Shown: in pieces, positions 57,051-64,000 of the stretch
Layout of the letters: every line of letters begins with the position of its first letter
How positions within the stretch are numbered: position 1 is the stretch's first letter
NCBI RefSeq assembly: GCF_001746365.1
Contig: NZ_MJAJ01000023.1
Coordinates: 72,481-136,480, forward strand
Reading direction: 5' to 3'
From: Streptomyces sp. LUP30
GTDB lineage: Bacteria > Actinomycetota > Actinomycetes > Streptomycetales > Streptomycetaceae
DNA: 64,000 nucleotides
Made by a program: the position numbers and the translations under genes
Notes under the pieces: model-generated
Seen by the model: only the letters and a program-made list of their open reading frames with translations
Database searches by the model: none
What the model was told of the DNA's origin: nothing

Positions 57051-59675
57051 TCAGCGCAGCAGCACGCCCGCCCCCTCGACCGCCTCCTCCGACGGCACCT
57101 CCACCAGTCCCAGCTCCGCGCCGGACGCCAGCAGCCGGTGGGCCGGCAGGATGCGGACGGTGTAGCCGAACGGGCCCGTGCGGTCCAGGGCGAGCGGACC
57201 CTCGTAGACCCATCGGCCCTCCAGGTCCGGGCCGCCCGTCGGCTTCAGCGGGACCGTCGAGGCGTCCGTGATGCGGTCCTCCTCGTCGACCCGGCCCGAG
57301 ACGGCCTGCACCTCGACGTCGTCGGGGGTGAGGTCGCCGAGGCCCACCCGGACCCTGAGCGCGAGGGTGGTGCCGAGTTCGGCGGTGGTGGTGGCCACCG
57401 ACGTCTCGACGTGGTCCACCCGGACCGCGTGCCAGGACGAGCGCACCTGCTGCTTCCAGCGGGCGAGTTCACGCGCCGTGTCGGGAGCCATCGTCCGGTG
57501 GGCGTGGGCGGCCGGCGTGTAGAGCCGCTCGACGTACTCGCGGACCATGCGCCCCGCCAGCACCTTCGGGCCGAGCAGACCGAGCGTGCGGCGGACCATC
57601 TCGATCCAGCGGTCGGGCAGGCCCGCCTGGCCGCGCTCGTAGAAGCGCGGGGCGATGCGCTGTTCGAGGAGGTCGTAGAGGGCGGCCGCCTCGATGTCGT
57701 CACGGTGGTCGGGGTCGGTCCCGACGCCGTCCGCGGTGGGGATCGCCCAGCCGAAGTCGGGCTGGAACCACTCGTCCCACCAGCCGTCCAGAACGGACAG
57801 GTTGAGGCAGCCGTTGAGCGCCGCCTTCATGCCGGACGTACCGCAGGCCTCCAGCGGGCGGAGCGGGTTGTTCAGCCAGATGTCGCAGCCGGGGTACAGC
57901 TTCTGCGCCATCGCCATGCCGTAGTCGGGCAGGAAGACGATGCGGTGCCGCACGCTCGGGTCGTCGGTGAACCGGACCAGTTCCTGGACCAGACGTTTGC
58001 CGCCGTCGTCCGCCGGATGCGCCTTGCCCGCGACGACGATCTGGATCGGCCGCTCCGCGTGCAGCAGCAGGTCCTTCAGACGGTCGCGGTCGCGCAGCAT
58101 CAGCGTCAGACGCTTGTACGAGGGGACCCTGCGCGCGAAGCCGATGGTGAGGACGTCCGGGTCGAGAACGCCGTCGATCCAGCCCAACTCGGCCGTGCCC
58201 GCGCCCCGTTGCCGCCAGGAAGCCCGCAGGCGCTCACGCACCTCCACCACCAGTTGCTCGCGCAGATCGCGGCGCAGCTCCCAGATGTCCTGGTCGGGGA
58301 TGTCGGCGACGGCGTCCCAGCGCTCCGAACCACCGACGCTGAGGGCGTCCTCGGCGCGCTCGGCGCCGATCTGGCGGGCGCCGAGACGCAGCACCTCGGG
58401 TGCCACCCAGGTGGGGGCGTGCACGCCGTTGGTGACCGACGTGATCGGCACCTCGTCGGGGTCGAACCCGGGCCACAGGCCGGAGAACATCTCCCGGCTG
58501 ACGTGACCGTGCAGCAGCGACACCCCGTTCGCGCGCTGGGCCAGCCGCAGGCCCATGACGGCCATGTTGAAGAGGTTCGCCTCGCCGCCGGGGTAGGTCT
58601 CCATGCCGAGCCGCAGGATGCGGTCGACGTCCATGCGGGGCAGTTCCGCGTCGGGACCGAAGTGGCGGGCGACGAGCGCGCGGTCGAAGCGGTCGATGCC
58701 CGCGGGGACGGGGGTGTGGGTGGTGAAGACCGTCCCGGCCCGGACGGCCTCCAGCGCGGAGTCGAAGTCGAGCCCCTCGTCGGCGAGCTCGGCGATCCGC
58801 TCGAGTCCGAGGAAGCCGGCGTGGCCCTCGTTGGTGTGGAAGACCTCGGGCCGGGCGTGGCCGGTCAGCCGGCAGTACGTCCGTACGGCCCGGACACCCC
58901 CTATGCCGAGCAGCATCTCCTGCAGCAGCCGGTGCTCGCTGCCGCCGCCGTAGAGCCGGTCGGTCACCCCGCGCTCGCCGAAGTCGTTCTCCTCGACGTC
59001 GGAGTCGAGCATGAGGAGCGGGACCCGGCCGACCTGGGCCAGCCAGACGCGGGCGTGGAGCCGTTTGCCGCCCGGCAGCGCGAGGGAGATGCGTGCGGGG
59101 GCGCCGTCGTCCTCCCTCAGGAGGGTCACCGGCAGCTCGTTGGGGTCGAGGACGGGGTAGTGCTCCTGCTGCCAGCCGTCCCGGGAGAGCGACTGGCGGA
59201 AGTAGCCGTGCCGGTAGAGCAGTCCCACGCCGATCAGCGGGACGCCCAGGTCGCTGGCCGCCTTCAGATGGTCGCCGGCGAGGATGCCGAGGCCGCCGGA
59301 GTACTGCGGCAGCGCGGCGGTGACGCCGAACTCGGGAGAGAAGTAGGCGATGGCGGCGGGCAGCCCGGCGGTGGCGGGCTGCGTCTGGTACCAGCGGTCG
59401 CCGGTCCGGTAGTCGTGCAGGTCGTCGGCGGCGGCGGCGAGCCGGCGCAGGAAGCGGCGGTCCTCGGCGAGCTCGGCGAGCCGTGCCGGGCGCACGCTGC
59501 CGAGGAGTCTCACCGGGTCGCCGTCGGAGAGCGCCCAGCGCTCGGGATCGACGGACTGGAAGAGGTCACGGGTCTCCGCGTGCCACGACCAGCGCAGGTT
59601 GCGGGACAGGTCGCTGAGCGGTCGGAGAGGTTCGGGGAGGAGGGGTCGGACGGTGAATCGACGGATCGCCTTCAC
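57051..59675 (-). CDS. glgP: Alpha-glucan (glycogen) phosphorylase
   Basis: An 874-residue GT35 enzyme that releases glucose-1-phosphate from glycogen. It has the long actinobacterial form: N-terminal DUF3417-type domain (LPEPLRPLSDLSRNLRWSWH), AYFSPEFGV, LGILAGDHLKAASDLG, FHTNEGHAGFLGLERI and the PLP-lysine region EACGTSGMKAALNG. The open frame extends ~128 codons further, but the GTG at 59675 follows a GAGGTGG ribosome site and fits the family. Opposite to and facing away from the glgE-treS genes; same pathway. Confidence 0.96.
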   Translation of the reverse strand: MKAIRRFTVRPLLPEPLRPLSDLSRNLRWSWHAETRDLFQSVDPERWALSDGDPVRLLGSVRPARLAELAEDRRFLRRLAAAADDLHDYRTGDRWYQTQPATAGLPAAIAYFSPEFGVTAALPQYSGGLGILAGDHLKAASDLGVPLIGVGLLYRHGYFRQSLSRDGWQQEHYPVLDPNELPVTLLREDDGAPARISLALPGGKRLHARVWLAQVGRVPLLMLDSDVEENDFGERGVTDRLYGGGSEHRLLQEMLLGIGGVRAVRTYCRLTGHARPEVFHTNEGHAGFLGLERIAELADEGLDFDSALEAVRAGTVFTTHTPVPAGIDRFDRALVARHFGPDAELPRMDVDRILRLGMETYPGGEANLFNMAVMGLRLAQRANGVSLLHGHVSREMFSGLWPGFDPDEVPITSVTNGVHAPTWVAPEVLRLGARQIGAERAEDALSVGGSERWDAVADIPDQDIWELRRDLREQLVVEVRERLRASWRQRGAGTAELGWIDGVLDPDVLTIGFARRVPSYKRLTLMLRDRDRLKDLLLHAERPIQIVVAGKAHPADDGGKRLVQELVRFTDDPSVRHRIVFLPDYGMAMAQKLYPGCDIWLNNPLRPLEACGTSGMKAALNGCLNLSVLDGWWDEWFQPDFGWAIPTADGVGTDPDHRDDIEAAALYDLLEQRIAPRFYERGQAGLPDRWIEMVRRTLGLLGPKVLAGRMVREYVERLYTPAAHAHRTMAPDTARELARWKQQVRSSWHAVRVDHVETSVATTTAELGTTLALRVRVGLGDLTPDDVEVQAVSGRVDEEDRITDASTVPLKPTGGPDLEGRWVYEGPLALDRTGPFGYTVRILPAHRLLASGAELGLVEVPSEEAVEGAGVLLR

Positions 59676-60003
59676 ATTCCACCTCGGCGTGGCGCGTTCG
59701 CTGGAGGACACACGACGGTGTGGGTCCACGTCTACGGAAACGGTACCGGCGCGGGTGTCGACCTCGCTGGGGGCTGGCCGCCGGGGGACCCCTGCTTTTC
59801 GGCCCGGCCGGCCGCGTTCCGCAGACGCCGGAAGGGCCGACGCGTCCTGACCCCGCCGCCGTCGGGGCGTGCCGCAACGGGCCGAAACCCCTGTTTCTCC
59901 CCCTGAGGCCACCTTGTGGCGCTTCGCGCACCGCGAGAGGCTGCCCCCCTGGCGTGCCCGGGCCCGGCCGGGGCGCGCCGGGTCGAGGAGGGGAACTGGG
60001 ACC
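59676..60003. other. 328-bp divergent gap, glgP / protease relic
   Basis: No gene. It holds a perfect 10-bp inverted repeat, TTTCGGCCCG at 59797-59806 and CGGGCCGAAA at 59878-59887, plus two CCCCTG-TT direct repeats beside the arms. It should contain the glgP promoter; no hexamers could be assigned. Confidence 0.4.
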
Positions 60004-61039
60004 ATGGCACGGACGCGCACACGGCGTCTGCGCAGGGCGGGGGGCCTGACCGCGGTCATGACGACCGGTGCTGTCGGCCGTCACCCCGCCCGCGCACGCC
60101 GCACTGGAGGGGGAGACACCCGGCGCCGGGCTGCCCGGCTCCGTCGGCGGCAGCCACGTCGTGACGCTGAACGAGGACACCCCGGCCTCGTCAGCGACCG
60201 GACGGCGTCGCGTCGGCGCGTACGGGGCGAGAATCAGCCACATCTGCGGCCCGGTCCTGCACGGGTTCGCCGTGGATGCGGACGCCGGGCGGGCCCGCCG
60301 GCTCGCGGCCGATCCGCATGTGGCGTCGGCCGTCCAGGACACCCGGGTGACGCCGGACGCCGTCGGCGGGAATCCGCCGCTCTGGAGCCTCGGCCGCGTG
60401 GACCGGCCGAGCCGTCCGCCGGACGCCGACCACCGCGCGCCGGGGTCCGCGGGCGCCGGCGTCACGGTGTGCGTGATCGACATCGGCGTCCGGATCGCAC
60501 ACGCCGACTTCGGCGGCCGGGTGCGCCACGGCTGGGACTTCGTGGGCGGCGACCGGGTCGCCGCCGACGGCAACGGGCACGGCACGCACGTCGCCGGCAT
60601 CGTGGCGGGCACGGTGTCGGGCGTCGCCAGGAAAGCGCAGGTGGCCGCCGTGCGCGTGCTCGACGACACCGGTGTGGGCACGACCGCACAGGTGATCGCG
60701 GGCATCGACCGGGCCACCCGGCACGCGCGCGGGCCCGCGGTCGCCGATCTCAGCTTCGGCGGCGGCTACCACGCGGCGCTGGACGCGGCGGTGCGCACCT
60801 CCATCCGGCCCGGTGTCACCTACACCGTCGCCGCGGGCGACCCCGGCCGGCCGGCCGCTCTGCACTCCCCCGCCGACGTGCGCGAGGCGGTCACGGTCGG
60901 CGCCACCGGCCGCGGGCACGCCCGGGCCGCGCCCGCACACGTGGCGAAAGCGCTGGTCGCGGGGGCCTCGAACGGCAAGGTGTCCGGCCGCGGGCCCGGT
61001 TCGCCGGACAAGCTCCTGCGAGTCCCACCGTTCATGTGA
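60004..61039 (+). pseudogene. Degenerate S8 (subtilisin-type) protease
   Basis: Clearly derived from a secreted subtilase. It keeps an I9 propeptide-like region (SHVVTLNEDTP, HGFAVDADAGRARRLAADP), the catalytic Asp in VCVIDIGVR and His in GNGHGTHVAGI. It lacks the GTSMAxPH segment with the catalytic Ser: VTVGATGRGHARA runs straight into APAHVAKALVAGAS, about 70 residues missing. The oxyanion Asn is Asp (VAAGDP). The signal peptide is split: MARTRTRRLRRAGGL (ATG 60004) is in one frame, VLSAVTPPAHAAL (from 60066) in another. It can hardly be an active protease. Confidence 0.85.
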
Positions 61040-61061
61040 CGGGCGTCCGGAAGCGGCTCTC

Positions 61062-61099
61062 CGTTCGTCTCGAACGAAGCATGTCTTGTGTAAAGACAT
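61062..61099 (+). promoter_or_regulatory. Two adjacent small palindromes upstream of glgE
   Basis: CGTTCG-TCT-CGAACG (61062-61076) and ATGTCTT-GTGTA-AAGACAT (61081-61099), both perfect, lie 150-185 bp upstream of the glgE start. They may be operators, or part of a leader RNA; the second is unusually AT-rich for this genome. Confidence 0.4.
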
Positions 61100-61248
61100 A
61101 GGCGTGAGCAGTTAACAAAGCGCCGGATTGCACACCCGAATAGGGTGGAAGGCTCCCCGGTACTCCCCGTACACCCCGTACACCCCTAGCAGGACCCACC
61201 TCCCCACATTCATCCGCCTACCCCCCGTTGATGCGGACAGGAGCGGTC

Positions 61249-63725
61249 ATGCCAGCCAGGCACCACCCGTCATCACCCCCGACGCCCCGTACCGAGAACG
61301 GCAGGAACGCCGAGAACGGACCTCAGGGAAAGAACAGCGAGAACGGCAAGCGCGGCAAGGACGCCAAGCGCGCCAAGAGCGGCAAGGCCGGCAAGCGCGC
61401 CAAGAGCGCCGCCACGAGCCCACCCGCGGAGAAGGCGGAGAAGATCGAGAAGGCCGGGAAAGTCGAGAAGGCCGGGAAGGCCTTGAAGGCCGGGAAGGCG
61501 GCGGGCGTCGAGAGGACGGCGGGCGGACACGCCACCGCCGTCGGGCGCATACCCGTCCTCGACGTCCGTCCCCTGGTCCAGCAGGGGCGTCGGCCGGCCA
61601 AGGCGGTCGTCGGCGAGACGTTCGAGATCTCGGCCACCGTGTTCCGCGAAGGCCATGACGCCGTCGCGGCCAACGTCGTCCTGCGGGATCCCGACGGCGT
61701 GCCCGGACCGTGGACGCCGATGCGCGAGCTCGCCCCCGGCACGGACCGCTGGGGCGCGGACGTCACACCGGACGCGACGGGCCGCTGGACCTACACCGTG
61801 GAGGCGTGGGGCGATCCGGTCACCACCTGGCGGCATCACGCCCGCATCAAGATCCCCGCGGGCATGGACACGGAGGCGGTCCTCGAGGAGGGCGCGCGCC
61901 TGTACGAGCGGGCGGCCGACGGAATGCCCGAGGGGCCGGACCGCACCGCGGTGCTGACGGCGGTCGACGCCCTGCGCGACGAGAGCCGTCCGGCCGTCTC
62001 CCGGCTGGCGGCGGCGCTGACGCCGGAGGCCGACGCCGCCCTGGAGCGGCATCCCCTGCGCGAGCTGGTCACGGCCTCCGAGCCGCTGCCGCTGCTGGTC
62101 GAGCGGGAGCGTGCCCTGTACGGGTCCTGGTACGAGTTCTTCCCGCGGTCCGAGGGGACCCCCGAGCGCCCGCACGGGACGTTCCGCACCGCCGCGCGGC
62201 GGCTGCCGGCCATCGCGAAGATGGGCTTCGACGTCGTCTACCTCCCCCCGATCCACCCGATCGGCACGACGTTCCGCAAGGGCCGCAACAACACCCTCGA
62301 CCCCGGGTCGAGCGGGAGCGTGCCCTGTACGGGTCCTGGTACGAGTTCTTCCCGCGGTCCGAGGGGACCCCCGAGCGCCCGCACGGGACGTTCCGCACCG
62401 CCGCGCGGCGGCTGCCGGCCATCGCGAAGATGGGCTTCGACGTCGTCTACCTCCCCCCGATCCACCCGATCGGCACGACGTTCCGCAAGGGCCGCAACAA
62501 CACCCTCGACCCCGGGCCGGACGACGTGGGCGTGCCGTGGGCGATCGGCTCCCCTGAGGGCGGCCACGACGCCGTCCACCCGGACCTGGGCACGCTGGAG
62601 GACTTCGCCTGGTTCGTGGAGCGGGCGCGTGAACTGGGGCTGGAGATCGCCCTCGACTTCGCGCTGCAGTGCTCCCCCGACCACCCCTGGGTGCAGAAAC
62701 ACCCGGAGTGGTTCCACCACCGCCCGGACGGGACGATCGCGTACGCGGAGAACCCGCCGAAGAAGTACCAGGACATCTACCCGATCGCCTTCGACGCCGA
62801 CATGGACGGCCTGGTCGCCGAGACCGTGCGGGTGCTGCGGCACTGGATGTCGTACGGGGTGCGGATCTTCCGGGTGGACAACCCGCACACCAAGCCGGTC
62901 GTGTTCTGGGAGCGGGTCATCGGTGAGGTCAACGGGGCCGACCCGGACGTGATCTTCCTGGCCGAGGCGTTCACCCGGCCGGCGATGATGCACACCCTCG
63001 GCCAGATCGGCTTCCAGCAGTCCTACACCTACTTCACCTGGCGCAACACCAAGCAGGAACTGACGGAGTACCTCACCGAACTCTCGGGGGAGGCCGCCTC
63101 GTACATGCGGCCCAACTTCTTCGCCAACACCCCGGACATCCTGCACGCCTATCTGCAGCACGGCGGCCGGCCCGCCTTCGAGATCCGGGCCGTCCTGGCA
63201 GCGACCCTCTCCCCCACCTGGGGCCTCTACAGCGGCTACGAGCTGTGCGAGAACGCCCCCCTGCGGGAGGGCAGCGAGGAGTACCTGGACTCCGAGAAGT
63301 ACCAGCTCAAACCCCGTGACTGGGAAGCGGCCGAGCGCGACGGCCGCAGCCTGGCCCCGCTGATCACCCGGCTCAACGAGATCCGGCGGGCCAACCCGGC
63401 CCTGCACCGGCTGCGCGACCTGCACTTCCACGACACCGACCAGGAAGCGGTGATCGCCTACTCGAAGAGGAGCGGTTCGAACACGGTTCTGGTGGTCGTC
63501 AACCTCGACCCCCACCACACCCAGGAGGCGACGGTGTCGTTGGACATGCCGCAACTCGGCCTGGACTGGCACGAGTCGGCGCCGGTGCGCGACGAGCTCA
63601 CCGGCGAGACCTACCACTGGGGCAGGGCCAACTACGTGCGCCTCGAACCGGGCACCCGGCCCGCGCACGTACTCACCGTCCTGCGACCGTCCAACCCGCA
63701 GATCGGAGGGTCACCCACATCATGA
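61249..63725 (+). pseudogene. glgE: Maltosyltransferase GlgE, frame broken by a tandem duplication
   Basis: GlgE (GH13_3) extends alpha-1,4-glucan from maltose-1-phosphate. ATG at 61249 follows AGGAG. After a Lys-rich N-terminal extension of ~95 residues comes the family N-domain (GRIPVLDVRPLV, VVGETFEISATVFREGHD) and WYEFFPRSEGT. A 209-bp segment is then duplicated (62099-62516), shifting the frame by two bases. The rest, in another frame to 63725, is intact and holds the nucleophile in FRVDNPHTKP and acid/base in FLAEAFTRP. Removing one copy gives a 755-residue continuous protein. The stop overlaps the treS start (ATGA). Confidence 0.9.
62099..62516. repeat. Perfect 209-bp tandem duplication inside glgE
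   Basis: Copy 1 is 62099-62307 and copy 2 is 62308-62516. Both start TCGAGCGGGAGCG and end CCTCGACCCCGGG, and by eye they are identical throughout. GG precedes each copy, a two-base microhomology at the junction. 209 is not a multiple of 3. Confidence 0.97.
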
Positions 63726-64000
63726 TCGTCAACGAGCCCGTTCCGGACAAGTTCGAGGACACCCCCGCCAAGGACCGCGACCCCGAGTGGTTCAAGCGCG
63801 CCGTCTTCTACGAGGTCCTCGTCCGCTCCTTCCAGGACAGCAACGGCGACGGCGTCGGCGACCTCAAGGGCATCACCGCCAAACTCGACTACCTGCAATG
63901 GCTCGGAGTCGACTGCCTCTGGCTGCCGCCCTTCTTCAAATCGCCCCTGCGCGACGGCGGATACGACGTGTCCGACTACACCGCCGTCCTCCCCGAATTC
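63722..64000 (+). CDS. treS: Trehalose synthase (3' truncated by window end)
   Basis: The first 93 residues of a GH13 trehalose synthase / maltose-trehalose isomerase. The N-terminus has the typical PEWFKRAVFYEVLVRSFQDS, then DGVGDLKGITAKLDYLQWLG and LWLPPFFKSPLRDGGYDVSD. The ATG overlaps the glgE stop by four bases. In the GlgE pathway TreS supplies maltose that a kinase (Pep2) converts into maltose-1-phosphate for GlgE; the kinase gene is outside the window or fused. Confidence 0.94.
   Translation, partial: MIVNEPVPDKFEDTPAKDRDPEWFKRAVFYEVLVRSFQDSNGDGVGDLKGITAKLDYLQWLGVDCLWLPPFFKSPLRDGGYDVSDYTAVLPEF

Overview
The window is about 64 kb of very GC-rich DNA with strong G/C third-position bias, many GTG starts, dense ATGA/GTGA gene overlaps, twin M4 proteases, EF-hand and SseB proteins, and a glycine-riboswitch gcvT operon. 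Together these point to a Streptomyces chromosome (Actinomycetota), in a core-like region. From memory, the gene order resembles the S. coelicolor stretch running from the gcv/glyA/sdaA genes to the glgP/glgE/treS genes. No CRISPR array, rRNA, intact tRNA or insertion sequence was seen.

Layout. 1-3 kb: a truncated esterase, a TRIC-type channel and a secreted M1 aminopeptidase. 3-9.6 kb: a five-gene oligopeptide ABC importer (permease, binding lipoprotein, permease, two ATPases), whose last ATPase carries a 22-residue repeat tail. 9.9-12.5 kb: two SseB-like proteins and a P-loop kinase-like protein. 12.6-17.5 kb: glycine/serine metabolism, with a tandem glycine riboswitch, gcvT, gcvH, glyA and sdaA. 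17.5-24 kb: small membrane and regulatory genes, a GNAT acetyltransferase, an NADP-dependent oxidoreductase, an EF-hand protein, a beta-propeller lipoprotein coupled to a frameshifted polysaccharide deacetylase, an anti-sigma-like ATPase and a crotonase. 24-29 kb: two tandem L,D-transpeptidases and glgX. 29-37 kb: an ABC-2 exporter with its two-component system, then a heterodimeric ABC exporter.

37.3-42.8 kb is the most accessory-looking part and is visibly richer in A/T. A divergent FAD oxidoreductase faces a tightly coupled operon of a small secreted Ala-rich protein, a DUF5819 protein, an HTTM membrane protein with a TTA codon, and a beta-lactamase-fold hydrolase. The control region holds two pairs of convergent inverted repeats. 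A 3' fragment of a tRNA-Thr gene with its terminator follows. The architecture resembles the Bacillus SdpABC toxin-maturation system and is my best candidate for an undescribed system.

42.8-64 kb: a second asymmetric ABC exporter with one heavily degenerate ATPase, two M4 metalloproteases sharing an upstream motif, a DUF1990 protein, a membrane protein, a MoxR ATPase / VWA-metallopeptidase / unknown-protein triad, and then alpha-glucan metabolism (glgP, glgE, treS). Three genes look broken. The glgE gene contains a perfect 209-bp tandem duplication that breaks its frame. The S8 protease beside it has lost its catalytic-serine segment and has a frameshifted signal peptide. The polysaccharide deacetylase has its leader in another frame. 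All calls were made by reading the sequence; no database search was possible.
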